DNA from: Bacteroidales bacterium
Lineage (GTDB): Bacteria; Bacteroidota; Bacteroidia; Bacteroidales; UBA932
DNA length: 64,000 bases
Assembly (NCBI GenBank): GCA_017962375.1
Contig: JAGCVJ010000011.1
Span: forward strand, 186,001-250,000
Reading direction: 5' to 3'
Numbering within the stretch: the first letter of the stretch is position 1; every line of letters starts with the position of its first letter. Shown here piece by piece: positions 50,587-60,516 of the stretch. Under the pieces are notes generated by a model, which saw only the letters and a program-made list of their open reading frames with translations, searched no databases and had not been told where the DNA came from. Both the position numbers and the translations under genes were made by a program.

Positions 50587-51927
50587 ATGAAAGTCGTAAG
50601 GATTCTGGCCCGGTACATTGTAGGAATCGTGTTCATCGTTTCCGGATTCCTCAAGGGAGTGGACCCTGTGGGCACTTCCCTGAAGGTGAAGGAGTACTTT
50701 CACGCGTTCCTGAATTTGGATCCGGGGCACTGGGCCCTGTGGATCGGCATTGCCCTCTGCGCCGTGGAGTTCCTTACGGGAGTGTGCATTCTCAAGGTCA
50801 TCAAGTTCAGGTTCTTCTCCGGGCTGGCTCTTCTTATGTGCATCTTCTTTGCAGGAGTCACTTTCTATTCTGCCTATACGGGAAAAGTTTCCGACTGCGG
50901 ATGCTTCGGCGATGTGATTCATCTTGACCCTTGGCCTTCTTTCTACAAGAACCTGGTGCTTCTGGCCCTGACCATATTCCTTTATTCCCAGAGACATAGG
51001 GCGAGACCTATTGCCAGCAACTTCTGGGAGTGGGCGTTCTTGTTCGGCTATGCAGCCTTCATAGTGGGAGTCAGCCTGTATTCAATGCGCAATCTTCCTC
51101 CTGCAGACCTTTCCGACTTCAAGCCGGGAAGAGATCTCTTCAAGGGGGATTCCACCTCAATGGTAAAATACAAGACGGAGATACTCTACTCCAAGGACGG
51201 AGTCACCAAAAAGTTCAGCCTGAACCATCTTCCGGATACCTCCTGGAAATACGTTGAAACCATTTCCACCGTAATCGAGGGCAGCGAGAGAATTGCCCAC
51301 AAGATGCCGTTCCTGCTGAAAGACTCTGCCGGAGAGGATGTTACCGAGTCTGTGCTGAGAACTGAAGGCCCAGTCATATTCATCTCCTTCTACGATGCCG
51401 ACGGCATAACAGACGATGATCTTGGCAAGCTCAAAAATCTCGGCGACTCCCTCAAATACGGCAGCCGCCAGTCTGAAGTCTATGTTCTCAGCGCTATGAC
51501 ACCAGAGCAAACAATGGCCAGCCTGAAACCTATTTCGGATGCCATTGAAAAAGAAGACATTTCGGATGTTTTCTCCGCCTCCCATTCAGACCTCAACCTG
51601 CCGTTCAAGATTGTTTACGGAGACTTCAAGACCATTGTAACCTTCAACCGCTCCAACGGCGGCGCAACCTACGTGAACCAAGGTCTAATTGTCCACAAGT
51701 GGAGTGCCGCCAAGTACAACAACAAGCGCATCCTTTCCGCCATTTCAAAGAATCCTACCGCTCTTATGACCGGCACCGAAGAGCACTCAAGGCTCTTCCT
51801 GATCATCTCCCTTGCCATAATCGTGGGTATGGTCCTGATTGTAAGGTTCATCTCCAAAGCCCTCTACAAGACTGTCAAGCACACTGTGGAAGTGATTGAA
51901 GAAATCGGCGAGGACGAATCCTCTTAA
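50587..51927 (+). CDS. DoxX-like membrane protein with C-terminal domain (BT_3928-like)
   Basis: 446 residues from the ATG at 50587. The N-terminal 150 residues have four membrane helices of the DoxX/MauE type (RYIVGIVFIVSGFLKGVDPV) with a VSDCGCFGD cysteine pair, as in MauE-like proteins that handle disulfides or quinones. A soluble central region (about 185-400) follows, then a final membrane helix (LFLIISLAIIVGMVLIVRFI) and a short acidic tail. Proteins of this layout are common in Bacteroidota beside tmk or folP; function not established. Confidence 0.78.
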   Translation: MKVVRILARYIVGIVFIVSGFLKGVDPVGTSLKVKEYFHAFLNLDPGHWALWIGIALCAVEFLTGVCILKVIKFRFFSGLALLMCIFFAGVTFYSAYTGKVSDCGCFGDVIHLDPWPSFYKNLVLLALTIFLYSQRHRARPIASNFWEWAFLFGYAAFIVGVSLYSMRNLPPADLSDFKPGRDLFKGDSTSMVKYKTEILYSKDGVTKKFSLNHLPDTSWKYVETISTVIEGSERIAHKMPFLLKDSAGEDVTESVLRTEGPVIFISFYDADGITDDDLGKLKNLGDSLKYGSRQSEVYVLSAMTPEQTMASLKPISDAIEKEDISDVFSASHSDLNLPFKIVYGDFKTIVTFNRSNGGATYVNQGLIVHKWSAAKYNNKRILSAISKNPTALMTGTEEHSRLFLIISLAIIVGMVLIVRFISKALYKTVKHTVEVIEEIGEDESS

Positions 51928-51937
51928 ATCATTTGCT

Positions 51938-52987
51938 ATGAAAAAGTTTTTCGCGTCTCTGGCACTTCTGCTGTCAGTTTTATATTTAAGCTCTTGTTCC
52001 ATTTCAAAAAAGGCTGCAATCAAAGCTTCCGATAATTATTGGGTCAGTGTTCATGACAACGATGATTTCGATGCCTTTGACAATATAAAAATGACTATTG
52101 TCGCAGAGGGGCTAGTATACTATCATCATCATTATCCATCTTTGTTTGGCGGTCCTCAGGACATTTCAATTCTTGAGATCAACCCCAAGAAATATCGTTT
52201 CAATGTTCTGAACCACAAGAGCCTTAAAAGGACTTCTGAAGCAGCTTTAGAGGCAGGTGCAGTTGCTGCAATTAACGGAACCTTCTACAATATGAAGCAA
52301 GGCGGCAGTGTTTGTTACCTTCAGATAGACGGCGTTGTTTCAGATACTACAAAGGGAAAAGATATGCGAGTCAGGGCAAACGGGGCAGTTATAATCAAAA
52401 AGGGAAAGCTGTCTATCGAGCCTTGGAACCAGGACAAAGAAAAGGCTTACAGGTATTATTATGCAGGTGACAAAGCTTCCAATGCAAATTATGCAGAGGA
52501 GAAAGTTGAAGCTCAAAAGGTTAAAAAACAGGGAAGGAAAGTTTCCGTTATGGCAACAATGCCGCTTCTTGTAAAAGGTGGCTATGCTGTGGAACTTATT
52601 GAATACAAGGGATTTTCAGACAAGCGCCATCCGAGAAGCGTGATCTTTGAGAAAGACGGAAAGATCTGCCTTATGGTCATTGATGGCCGCAGCAAGGGCA
52701 ATGCCGTAGGAATGACTTTGGATGAAGTTCAACGATATCTTCTTTCTATTGATGCTGGCAAGGGATGTGACAATGCCGTCAACCTCGACGGCGGCGGCTC
52801 CTCCACTCTCTGGATTTCGCCTGTCCTCAGCACATCTTCCTCAACCTCTTCATCTTCCAGCTCTTCTTCTGGAAACTTCTCTTCTGATGGTTTTTCCGGA
52901 GTGCTGAACCATCCGTCAGACAACGGCAAGTTTGACAATAAAGGAGAACGCCGCGTTGCCAATTCCATCATCGTCCTCAAACAATAG
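51938..52987 (+). CDS. Phosphodiester glycosidase family (NAGPA/DUF2233) lipoprotein
   Basis: 349 residues from the ATG at 51938. Lipoprotein signal MKKFFASLALLLSVLYLSSC. The NAGPA domain has AAINGTFYNMKQGGS, a central VIDGRSKGNAVGMTLDEVQR and the signature AVNLDGGGSSTLW. A poly-Ser insertion (STSSSTSSSSSSSSG) lies just after the signature, before the final GERRVANSIIVL strand. The family removes sugars linked by phosphodiesters; some bacterial members act on envelope polymers. The substrate here is unknown. Confidence 0.85.
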   Translation: MKKFFASLALLLSVLYLSSCSISKKAAIKASDNYWVSVHDNDDFDAFDNIKMTIVAEGLVYYHHHYPSLFGGPQDISILEINPKKYRFNVLNHKSLKRTSEAALEAGAVAAINGTFYNMKQGGSVCYLQIDGVVSDTTKGKDMRVRANGAVIIKKGKLSIEPWNQDKEKAYRYYYAGDKASNANYAEEKVEAQKVKKQGRKVSVMATMPLLVKGGYAVELIEYKGFSDKRHPRSVIFEKDGKICLMVIDGRSKGNAVGMTLDEVQRYLLSIDAGKGCDNAVNLDGGGSSTLWISPVLSTSSSTSSSSSSSSGNFSSDGFSGVLNHPSDNGKFDNKGERRVANSIIVLKQ

Positions 52988-53024
52988 CCCTGCCCCTTAA
53001 ATTATTGAATATAAGCTCATTGGC

Positions 53025-53060
53025 AAAAGTCCTTCCGGTGAAAACAACGGAAGGACTTTT
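53025..53060 (+). terminator. Terminator after the NAGPA-like gene
   Basis: AAAAGTCCTTCCG (53025-53037) pairs perfectly with CGGAAGGACTTTT (53048-53060). Confidence 0.85.
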
Positions 53061-53102
53061 GGTAAATCGCTGAGAATTAGCGCTATAAAGGGCAGCCGTT
53101 TT

Positions 53103-53129
53103 TTGTTTCAAATAAAACGGTTATCTTTG
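53103..53129 (+). promoter_or_regulatory. Promoter of the second Y1 transposase
   Basis: TTG at 53103-53105 and TATCTTTG at 53122-53129. The gene has its own promoter, like its homologue at 2265-3209. The stretch 53061-53201 also holds a GGCAGCC at 53091-53097 that recurs in the downstream inverted repeat. Confidence 0.5.
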
Positions 53130-53201
53130 AAACCAGGAAAGGATACTGGAATTAAGTCCAGTCCTTGTTTTCTAAGTATAAACTTTTAAAGAGGGGGCGA
53201 T

Positions 53202-54098
53202 ATGAAGGGCTTGCATAATTCCAGGGAATTGTTCTTTGATAACAATCTTGTCCACTATTACGAAGACTTACAACAGTTTCACAATACCGGATTCCAGTCA
53301 CATGAGACGGACTATGCCAGATCTCATACAACAGATTCTATCAAGACATACTCTAGCTATAACAATAAATCTGTCCGGTCGAAGTTCGCCAGTTATCATG
53401 TCTATCAGCGAAGTTCAGACAGGTCTATAGTCTTTAAGTCCGGCAAAGACGCTTTGGTTTTCATCTCCATAGTAAAGGTCAAGGCTATAAAGTTGGGAGT
53501 TGTAGTGTATGCTATCTGTCTTATGGATAATCATATCCACATGTTGATCAAAGTACGTGACAAATACTCTTTGCACAGGTTCGTTACTGACTATACTTCT
53601 TTGTTTGCCAAATTATACAACAAACGGCATAACAGAAGCGGGATGCTGTTTTCTTCTCCATTCGGCAGGGCATACAAGAAGACGGATAAATATATACGCA
53701 ACTGCATTTGCTACATTAACAATAATCCTGTAGAAGCACATAAGACAAAGACTATCGAAAAATATATGTGGAATCTATTCTCGTTTGCCAATTCCAGTCA
53801 TCCACATTCAGAGGCCCTAAATCTTTCAAAGGCTAGAAAACGCATGCGTTTTTGTTGTCGGGTACTCAAAGCAGAACAATCACGAGGCCGTCATTTGGCT
53901 TATGAGTTATTAGATGAAGTTTTTTCCAGTGCGGAGAAGAGTGAAACCAGTCAGCTTGTAGATTACATTCTTAATTTGTATAACCCTGTCGATTACTCTG
54001 CGATCAAAGCTTTGTATGGTAACTTGGACAAAGCGTCTATGGCTATAAATGCGAACACGGGGTCCGAGTACGAAATCTCCGAGGATGATAAAATCTGA
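53202..54098 (+). CDS. IS200-like / RAYT-type Y1 (HUH) transposase, second copy
   Basis: 298 residues, homologous to the protein encoded at 2265-3209. The HUH motif is in CLMDNHIHMLIKV (about residues 108-120) and the tyrosine region in KLYNKRHNRSGMLFSSPFGR, followed by INNNPVEAHK. The C-terminus INANTGSEYEISEDDKI mirrors that of the first copy. The N-terminal 65 residues differ most. The two proteins are clearly diverged, so they are not a recent duplication. Solitary gene with its own promoter; a 14-bp inverted repeat lies directly downstream. It looks intact. Confidence 0.87.
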   Translation: MKGLHNSRELFFDNNLVHYYEDLQQFHNTGFQSHETDYARSHTTDSIKTYSSYNNKSVRSKFASYHVYQRSSDRSIVFKSGKDALVFISIVKVKAIKLGVVVYAICLMDNHIHMLIKVRDKYSLHRFVTDYTSLFAKLYNKRHNRSGMLFSSPFGRAYKKTDKYIRNCICYINNNPVEAHKTKTIEKYMWNLFSFANSSHPHSEALNLSKARKRMRFCCRVLKAEQSRGRHLAYELLDEVFSSAEKSETSQLVDYILNLYNPVDYSAIKALYGNLDKASMAINANTGSEYEISEDDKI

Positions 54099-54102
54099 TT
54101 TT

Positions 54103-54212
54103 GGCTGCCGCTTAAAGTATTGATATACAGAATGATAATAAAACACCTTCCCAAAAAATTCCGGGAAGGAGTTTGAATAATTAGTTGAAAACTAGTCATT
54201 TAAGCGGCAGCC
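54103..54212. repeat. Inverted repeat around a hairpin, downstream of the second Y1 transposase
   Basis: GGCTGCCGCTTAAA (54103-54116) is the exact reverse complement of TTTAAGCGGCAGCC (54199-54212). Between them lies a hairpin CACCTTCCC/GGGAAGGAG (around 54150-54175). The outer repeat starts 4 bp after the transposase stop. The nested arrangement could be a transposase recognition structure; the inner hairpin may also act as its terminator. Confidence 0.7.
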
Positions 54213-54224
54213 CCTTCTTAAAGA

Positions 54225-54257
54225 AGAAAGCCCTCGGCATTGAACTGAGGGCTTTCT
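54225..54257 (-). terminator. Terminator of the nusA-infB operon
   Basis: AGAAAGCCCTC (54225-54235) pairs perfectly with GAGGGCTTTCT (54247-54257); on the minus strand TTCTTT follows. About 60 bp past the infB stop. Confidence 0.8.
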
Positions 54258-54319
54258 GTTTGATGAATTACTTTAAGGTTCGTTGAAGAACTGATGCCAG
54301 GCACTTTTGCGGTTTGGCT

Positions 54320-57031
54320 TTAGAGGGTGCGTTTGATTTCCTCGATCTTGTAGGCTTCGATGATGTCGCCTTCCTTGATGTCGTTGAAGTTCTCGACACC
54401 GACACCGCAGTCGTAGCCGGCAGCAACTTCCTTCACATCGTCCTTGCCTCGTTTCAGAGAAGCCAGAACACCTTCCTTGATAACGATACCGTCGCGGATA
54501 ACCCTGATCTTGGCAGTTCTGGTGATCTTGCCTTCCTTGACCATACAGCCGGCGATAGTGCCAACCTTGGAAATCTTGAATGTCTGCCTTACTTCCAGAG
54601 TAGAGGTTACAACCTCCTTCTCCACAGGAGCAAGCATGCCTTCTATACCGCTCTTGACCTCGTTGATGGCATCGTAGATGACTGAATAGAGGCGGATTTC
54701 GATTTCTTCCTTCTCTGCCATCTTCCTGGCATTCATTGATGGACGAACCTGGAAGCCGATGATGATGGCCTCGGATGCTTCTGCAAGCAGAACGTCGCTC
54801 TCGGAGATTTCTCCAACGGCCTTGTGGATGACGTTCACCCTTACCTCCTCGGTAGAGAGCTTGATCAGGGAATCGCTTAGAGCCTCGATAGAGCCGTCCA
54901 CGTCTCCCTTGACAATGATGTTGAGTTCCTTGAAGTTGCCGATGGCGATTCTTCTTCCGAGCTCTTCCAGAGTGATGTGCTTCTGGGTTCTCAGGCCCTG
55001 GATTCTGAGCAGCTGCTCCCTCTTGTTGGCAATCTCCCTTGCATCTCTTTCGTTGTCAAAGATGTTGAAGGTATCGCCGGCCTGAGGAGCGCCGTTAAGG
55101 CCTAATACAGAAACAGGTACGGATGGGCCTGCTTCCTTGATCTTCTGGCCTCTCTCGTTGAACATAGCCTTTACCTTGCCGGTGTACATTCCTGAGAGCA
55201 TGATGTCTCCGGTGTGGAGGGTTCCGCCCTGAACCAGCAGTGTTGCAAGATAGCCGCGTCCCTTGTCCAGAGAAGACTCGATAACTGTTCCTACGGCCTT
55301 CTTGTTAGGGTTGGCCTTCAGGTCGAGCATGTCGGCCTCCAGCAGAACCTTGTCCAGAAGGTCGGCAACGCCGATTCCCTTCTTGGCGGAGATTTCCTGG
55401 CACTGGTACTTGCCGCCCCAGTCTTCAACCAGGATGTTCATCTGGCTGAGCTGCTCGCGGATCTTGTCAGGCATAGCGCCCGGCTTGTCTATCTTGTTGA
55501 TGGCAAATATCATAGGAACGCCGGCAGCCTGGGCGTGGTTGATAGCCTCAACGGTCTGAGGCATCACGGCGTCGTCTGCGGCAACAATGATAATAGCAAG
55601 GTCTGTCATCTTGGCTCCACGGGCACGCATGGCGGTAAACGCTTCGTGGCCAGGAGTGTCCAGGAAGGTGATTCTTCTTCCTGAAGGAAGCTTCACGTTG
55701 TAGGCGCCGATATGCTGGGTAATGCCTCCGGCCTCACCGGCAATAACGTTGGACTGGCGGATGTAGTCCAGCAGGGAAGTCTTTCCGTGGTCTACGTGGC
55801 CCATAACGGTAACGATAGGGGCTCTTGGCTCCATATCCTCAGGCCTGTCCACGTCTTCCTCTTCCTTGATGGCTTCCTGGATCTCAGCGGAAACGAACTC
55901 AATCTTGTAGCCGAAATCTTCTGCCACAAGGGAGAGAGCGTCGGCATCCAGCCTCTGGTTGATAGACACCATAAGTCCAAGGTTCATGCAGGCACTGATA
56001 ACCTTGGTGACAGGCTGGTCTATCATCACAGCCAGATCGTTGACTGTAACAAACTCGGTGACCTTGAGGATATTGCTCTCCAGGCCTCTTCTCTGGATCT
56101 CTTCCTCTCTCTTCTCCTCGGCGATTTCTCTCTTTTCCTTTCTGTACTTGGATCCCTTGGTCTTGCCCTTGCCTTCAACCATCCTCTGGTAGGTCTCCTT
56201 TATCTGCTTCTGTACCTCGTCCTCGTCAACTTCGTTGCGGATAGGCTTGAATCCCTTCTTGCCTTTCTTGTCCTTGCTCTTCTTGGCGGCTTCGCGGTTC
56301 TGGTTGCTTTCCTTGGTGATGTCAACCTTCTCCTTGGTGTGCTTGGAGATCCTTTCTCTCTTGCCTCTTTCGCTGCTCTTCTTCTTAGGGCTCTCGAACT
56401 TGGAAAGGTCTATCCTCTGGCCGGTGTCCTTAGGGCCCTGGAGCTGCTCAACTTTAGTCTCGATGAAGTTGCTCTTCTGCTCCTCCTCCTCCTTTTTCTG
56501 CTCTTCCTCCGGTTTCGGCTGAGCTGCAGCCTCTTCCTTCTTGGCCTCGGCCTTTTTCTCTTTGGCTTTCTTCTCTTCTTTCTTTGCGCCTTCTGCCTTC
56601 TTCTCGGCTTTCTTCTCGGCGGTTTCGGCTTTCTTCTCTTCCTTAGGCTCTTCCTTTGCCTTCTTGTCGAACTTGCCGAGGTCTATCTTGCCCAGCACGG
56701 CAGGGGCCTTAGGAGCTTCTACGGCAGTCTCGATGAATGTCTCCTTTTCTTTCTCTTTCTCTTTCTCCTTAGGCTTCTCCTCCTTCTCCAGCTGATAGGT
56801 TGTCTTTTTCTCGCTTTCCGGGATTCTGAGAGAACCGGCTATCTTCTTTGCGTCTTCCTTCACCTGCTGCTGACTCAGAAACTCTTTCTGAACCAGAGCA
56901 TAGGCGTTCTCGTCGAGCTTGGCCATAGGATTGGCGTCAATGGCTATTCCTTTCTTTTCAAGGAAGTTGACCAAAGTGCTCATTCCTATGTTGAACTCGG
57001 TGAGAACCTGTTTTATTCTTTTGCCTGCCAT
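54320..57031 (-). CDS. infB: Translation initiation factor IF-2
   Basis: 903 residues. GTPase that brings initiator tRNA to the ribosome. A short N-terminal IF2_N helix domain ([20 protein letters not shown]) is followed by about 240 residues of Lys/Glu-rich low-complexity linker. A second IF2_N-like domain, the G domain ([39 protein letters not shown]) and the C-terminal beta barrels follow. Longer than E. coli IF-2 mainly through the linker. Starts 26 bp after nusA; same operon. Confidence 0.97.
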   Translation of the reverse strand: MAGKRIKQVLTEFNIGMSTLVNFLEKKGIAIDANPMAKLDENAYALVQKEFLSQQQVKEDAKKIAGSLRIPESEKKTTYQLEKEEKPKEKEKEKEKETFIETAVEAPKAPAVLGKIDLGKFDKKAKEEPKEEKKAETAEKKAEKKAEGAKKEEKKAKEKKAEAKKEEAAAQPKPEEEQKKEEEEQKSNFIETKVEQLQGPKDTGQRIDLSKFESPKKKSSERGKRERISKHTKEKVDITKESNQNREAAKKSKDKKGKKGFKPIRNEVDEDEVQKQIKETYQRMVEGKGKTKGSKYRKEKREIAEEKREEEIQRRGLESNILKVTEFVTVNDLAVMIDQPVTKVISACMNLGLMVSINQRLDADALSLVAEDFGYKIEFVSAEIQEAIKEEEDVDRPEDMEPRAPIVTVMGHVDHGKTSLLDYIRQSNVIAGEAGGITQHIGAYNVKLPSGRRITFLDTPGHEAFTAMRARGAKMTDLAIIIVAADDAVMPQTVEAINHAQAAGVPMIFAINKIDKPGAMPDKIREQLSQMNILVEDWGGKYQCQEISAKKGIGVADLLDKVLLEADMLDLKANPNKKAVGTVIESSLDKGRGYLATLLVQGGTLHTGDIMLSGMYTGKVKAMFNERGQKIKEAGPSVPVSVLGLNGAPQAGDTFNIFDNERDAREIANKREQLLRIQGLRTQKHITLEELGRRIAIGNFKELNIIVKGDVDGSIEALSDSLIKLSTEEVRVNVIHKAVGEISESDVLLAEASEAIIIGFQVRPSMNARKMAEKEEIEIRLYSVIYDAINEVKSGIEGMLAPVEKEVVTSTLEVRQTFKISKVGTIAGCMVKEGKITRTAKIRVIRDGIVIKEGVLASLKRGKDDVKEVAAGYDCGVGVENFNDIKEGDIIEAYKIEEIKRTL

Positions 57032-57057
57032 ATATTTTCTCCTTTTTTTCTTAACTG

Positions 57058-58317
57058 TTACTCATTGCTTTCCATCGGATCCTCGAACTCTGCCTGGAGA
57101 ATCTTCTTCACGTCTTCCACAGTCTCCTGGTCGAGGTCTGCTCTTTCCATAATGTCTTCGGTGCTCATCCTCAGCACGTCCTTGGCGGTGTCGAATCCAA
57201 CCTTGCGGAGGGCGTCGATAACCCACTGGTCTATTTCATCGTTGAACGAGCTCAGAAGCACGTCGTCATCGTCTGCCCCCTGAACATCGCGGAAGATCTC
57301 TATGTCCATTCCGATCATCATCTCTGCCAGGCGGATGTTGCTTCCGTTCTTTCCAACAGCCAGGGAAACCTGTGAAGAATCCATGGTGATAAGGGCTTTT
57401 CCTTCTTCCTCGTTGATCTTGATAGTGGAGATCTTTGCAGGAGAGAGGGCTCTCTGAATAAGGAGCTGAGTGTTTGTAGTCCAGCTGATTACGTCGATGT
57501 TCTCGTTGCGGAGCTCTCTTACTATGCCGTGGATTCTTGAACCCTTCACACCCACGCATGCTCCTACCGGATCGATGCGGTCATCGTATGACTCAACGGC
57601 AACCTTTGCCCTGTCACCCGGCATGCGGACAATCTTCTTGATGGTGATAAGACCGTCGAAAATTTCCGGAACTTCCTGCTCGAACAGCCTCTCGAGGAAC
57701 ACGCTGGCAGTTCTGGACAGAATTATGCTTGGGGTGTTGTTTTTCATCTCCACCTTGGCAACCACTGCCTTAACGGAGTCTCCCTTGCGGAAGTAGTCAG
57801 ACGGAATCTGCTCGGTTTTAGGCAGAACCAGCTCGTTGTCAGCATCGTCTCTTACGAGAACTTCTTTCTTCCAAACCTGGTAAACTTCTCCAACCACGAT
57901 TTCCCCAACCTTGTCTTTGTAGTAGTTGAACAGGTTGGCCTTGTCTATGTCCATAATCCTGCCGGAGAGGTTCTGGCGAAGGTTCAGCACTGCCCTTCTT
58001 CCGAAGGAAGCCAGAGGAATTTCCTCAGAATATTCCTCGCCGATTTCAAAGTCGTTGTCAGGCTCCTTGGCGTCAATGTCTGCCTTGGAAATCTCGAGCA
58101 TAGGATCTTCAACTTCCTCAACGATGGCGCGGTTGCGCCAGATCTGGAGGTCTCCCTTGTCGATGTTGATGATGATGTCGAAATTGTCGGCTGTTCCGTA
58201 AGTTTTTGCAAGCTGGGTGCGGAAAACGTCTTCCAGCACGCTCATAAGTGTAGGTCTGTCAATTCCCTTGAGGTCTTTGAACTCAGCAAAGAACTGGGCT
58301 AAATTTAATCCTTCCAT
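57058..58317 (-). CDS. nusA: Transcription termination/antitermination factor NusA
   Basis: 419 residues. Binds RNA polymerase and modulates pausing. Order: N-terminal domain (ALLDVFRTQL-like start [18 protein letters not shown]), S1 domain around 135-200, then two KH domains ([39 protein letters not shown]), and a helix-hairpin C-terminus. In many bacteria rimP precedes nusA; here nusA is first, with its own promoter and a hairpin in the leader. Confidence 0.96.
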   Translation of the reverse strand: MEGLNLAQFFAEFKDLKGIDRPTLMSVLEDVFRTQLAKTYGTADNFDIIINIDKGDLQIWRNRAIVEEVEDPMLEISKADIDAKEPDNDFEIGEEYSEEIPLASFGRRAVLNLRQNLSGRIMDIDKANLFNYYKDKVGEIVVGEVYQVWKKEVLVRDDADNELVLPKTEQIPSDYFRKGDSVKAVVAKVEMKNNTPSIILSRTASVFLERLFEQEVPEIFDGLITIKKIVRMPGDRAKVAVESYDDRIDPVGACVGVKGSRIHGIVRELRNENIDVISWTTNTQLLIQRALSPAKISTIKINEEEGKALITMDSSQVSLAVGKNGSNIRLAEMMIGMDIEIFRDVQGADDDDVLLSSFNDEIDQWVIDALRKVGFDTAKDVLRMSTEDIMERADLDQETVEDVKKILQAEFEDPMESNE

Positions 58318-58370
58318 TGTATTTTGTATTTTTAATATTTTCTAATCGGTTAATGTTCAGGGCAATAAAG

Positions 58371-58392
58371 AAGGGAACCGTTTGGTCCCCTT
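58371..58392 (-). promoter_or_regulatory. Attenuator-like hairpin in the nusA leader
   Basis: On the minus strand AAGGGGACC, loop AAAC, GGTTCCCTT forms a 9-bp stem followed by CTTCTTTATTG. It lies between the nusA promoter and start codon, where a conditional terminator could provide NusA autoregulation. Confidence 0.5.
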
Positions 58393-58414
58393 TCTCACTT
58401 GCCTTATCGTGGTG

Positions 58415-58473
58415 CAAAAGTATGTAAAAACACTTTAAAAAGCAAAATATTTGGTTTAAAATGGTTATCTTTG
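58415..58473. promoter_or_regulatory. Divergent promoters for nusA and lpxD
   Basis: Minus strand: TTG (58445-58443), 20 bp, TACTTTTG (58422-58415) for nusA. Plus strand: TATCTTTG (58466-58473), 23 bp before the lpxD ATG at 58497. The lpxD box rules out the earlier in-frame ATG at 58461. Confidence 0.6.
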
Positions 58474-58496
58474 AAGATAAATATAAACAGCGTTTT

Positions 58497-59513
58497 ATGG
58501 AAATTACAGCGGAAAGAATCGCGGAGCATCTTAAAGGGGAGATAATAGGTGACCCTAATGTGAAGGTTTCGATGGTGGCAAAGATAGAGACCGGAAAGCC
58601 TCACAACGTTTGCATTTTGCATAATGACAAATACTCCAAATACCTTTTGACGAGCAATGCCGGAATAGTGATAGTGAGCCGGCATCTGGTTCCGGAGCAG
58701 AAGGTTAAGCCAACTTTGATTGTGATGGAAGACGCGCATCCGGCATTTGCAATGCTGCTGGATCTTCTGAACACAATCAAAAAGAGCCGCAAGAAAGGTC
58801 ACAGTTTCTGGTCTTACAGGGCCTCATCCAGCAAGATAGGCAAGGGCGTTTGGATAGGGCGGTACAGCCACGTGGGCAAAAGAAGCGTTGTGGGAAACAG
58901 CTGCCAGATATATCCTCAGGTCTATATCGGTGAAGATGTCGTCCTCGGCGAGAACTGCATCCTCTATCCGGGAGTCAAGGTTTATGACGGATGCAAGATT
59001 GGCAACAACTGCATTCTCCACGCCAATGTGGTGATCGGGTCTGACGGGTTCGGGTTTGCCCCGGACGAGAACAACGTTTACAAGAAAATACCGCAGACGG
59101 GTAACGTTATACTTGAAGATGACGTGGAGATAGGGGCCAACACCGTCATTGACCGCGCGGCGATGGAATCTACAATCATTCGCAAAGGCGTGAAACTGGA
59201 TAACCTTATCCAGATTGCCCACAACGTGGAAGTCGGGGAAAATACCGTGATGGCGGCCCAGTGCGGAGTTGCAGGAAGCACAAAGATTGGCAAGAACTGC
59301 ATGTTCGGCGGACAGGTAGGCGTAGCAGGGCATCTTACCATAGGAGACGGCACAAAGATTGGTGCTCAGTCCGGAATAATGGGTAACATCTCTTCAGAAG
59401 TTGGCGAAAAGGGAATGATGGGTACACCGGCATTCGAACTCAGCAAATTTCTCAGAAGCTACGCCAAGTTCAAGCACCTTGCCGACCCGCCTAAGAAACC
59501 TAAGGCAGAATAA
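58497..59513 (+). CDS. lpxD: UDP-3-O-acylglucosamine N-acyltransferase
   Basis: 338 residues from the ATG at 58497 ([19 protein letters not shown]). Third step of lipid A synthesis. The N-terminal uridine-binding domain (about 1-100) is followed by a left-handed beta helix of hexapeptide repeats ([20 protein letters not shown]). The segment [15 protein letters not shown] and the catalytic His in [14 protein letters not shown] are present. The C-terminal helix ends with a Lys/Pro-rich tail. First of a run of lipid A genes. An earlier ATG at 58461 overlaps the promoter. Confidence 0.95.
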   Translation: MEITAERIAEHLKGEIIGDPNVKVSMVAKIETGKPHNVCILHNDKYSKYLLTSNAGIVIVSRHLVPEQKVKPTLIVMEDAHPAFAMLLDLLNTIKKSRKKGHSFWSYRASSSKIGKGVWIGRYSHVGKRSVVGNSCQIYPQVYIGEDVVLGENCILYPGVKVYDGCKIGNNCILHANVVIGSDGFGFAPDENNVYKKIPQTGNVILEDDVEIGANTVIDRAAMESTIIRKGVKLDNLIQIAHNVEVGENTVMAAQCGVAGSTKIGKNCMFGGQVGVAGHLTIGDGTKIGAQSGIMGNISSEVGEKGMMGTPAFELSKFLRSYAKFKHLADPPKKPKAE

Positions 59514-59534
59514 GGATTTGACGCGATTTTTTTG

Positions 59535-59542
59535 TATATTTG
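59535..59542 (+). promoter_or_regulatory. -7 promoter box upstream of lpxC
   Basis: TATATTTG at 59535-59542, 23 bp before the lpxC ATG; a TTTG at 59517-59520 is nearer than the usual -33 position. It suggests that lpxC-fabZ-lpxA can be transcribed separately from lpxD. Confidence 0.5.
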
Positions 59543-59565
59543 TCAAATACTAAAACTCATACTTG

Positions 59566-60495
59566 ATGTATACAAATCAGCATACCCTAAAGGGAGTCTA
59601 TGAATTCGAGGGCAAAGGTCTCCATACCGGCAAAAAGGTTCACATGAAGGTGGAGCCGGCTCCAAAGAATTTCGGAATCCAGTTCAAAAGAGCAGACTTG
59701 GGAGAAAGCGCTCCGCTGGTGGAGGCTTGCGTAGATTACGTGAGTGCAACGGCTCGCGGAACTACCCTTGACAAGCAAGGAGTTACGGTTCTCACGCTGG
59801 AGCATCTTATGGGTGCTTTATATGGAATGCACATAGACAATGCCCTGATTACCCTGGACGCTCCCGAGGTCCCTATTCTGGACGGAAGCGCCAAGCCTTA
59901 CGCAGACGCTTTTTCCAAGGATGGCCTTCAGGAGCAGAACGCTCCACGCAAATACCTGGTTTTGGACCGCAAAGTAGTATGCCGCAACGAGAAGGGAAGC
60001 GAGATGGTGGTTCTGCCGGACGACCATTTCTCTATTGACGTGATGATAGACTATAACTCCAAGGTCGTAGGCTGCCAGTATGCAAGGTTTGAGACAGATA
60101 CAGATTTTGTAAAGGAGATAGCCCCTTGCCGCACGTTTGTGTTCCTCCACGAGCTTGAGCCGCTGTTCAAGTACAACCTGATTAAGGGCGGAGACCTGGA
60201 CAATGCACTGGTAATCGTGGAGAATCCTGTTCCTCAGGAAGAACTGGACCGCCTGGCAGGTATTTTCAACGTAAAGAGGCTGGAAAGGGTGCCGGAAGGC
60301 TATCTTTCCCACACATCACTCAGGTTCCAGAACGAGTGCGCAAGGCACAAGCTGTTGGATGTGCTCGGCGATTTCTCCCTTGTGGGATGCCCGATAAAGG
60401 GAAAGGTGATTGCCTACAAGAGCGGCCACTCCATCAACTCCACCATAGCCCGCGAGCTTCGCACCCTGGCAATCAGGCAGTTCAGAAGACAGTAA
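59566..60495 (+). CDS. lpxC: UDP-3-O-acyl-N-acetylglucosamine deacetylase (unfused)
   Basis: 309 residues from the ATG at 59566. Zinc deacetylase, the committed step of lipid A synthesis. Zinc and catalytic residues: His in TLEHLMGALYGMHIDNALI, His and Asp in RHKLLDVLGDFSLVG, and His in YKSGHSINSTI. In most Bacteroidota LpxC is fused to FabZ in one polypeptide; here a TAA at 60493-60495 ends LpxC and FabZ starts 22 bp later. The C-terminus IRQFRRQ corresponds to the end of the LpxC part of the fusion. Confidence 0.95.
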   Translation: MYTNQHTLKGVYEFEGKGLHTGKKVHMKVEPAPKNFGIQFKRADLGESAPLVEACVDYVSATARGTTLDKQGVTVLTLEHLMGALYGMHIDNALITLDAPEVPILDGSAKPYADAFSKDGLQEQNAPRKYLVLDRKVVCRNEKGSEMVVLPDDHFSIDVMIDYNSKVVGCQYARFETDTDFVKEIAPCRTFVFLHELEPLFKYNLIKGGDLDNALVIVENPVPQEELDRLAGIFNVKRLERVPEGYLSHTSLRFQNECARHKLLDVLGDFSLVGCPIKGKVIAYKSGHSINSTIARELRTLAIRQFRRQ

Positions 60496-60516
60496 CAGAA
60501 AACAAACTATCACGAT

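Noticed and set aside
55712..57283. 523-codon Leu-rich frame antisense to infB
   Set aside because: It is the complement of the Lys/Glu-rich IF-2 linker (AAG/GAG become CTT/CTC), so the apparent membrane protein is an artefact.
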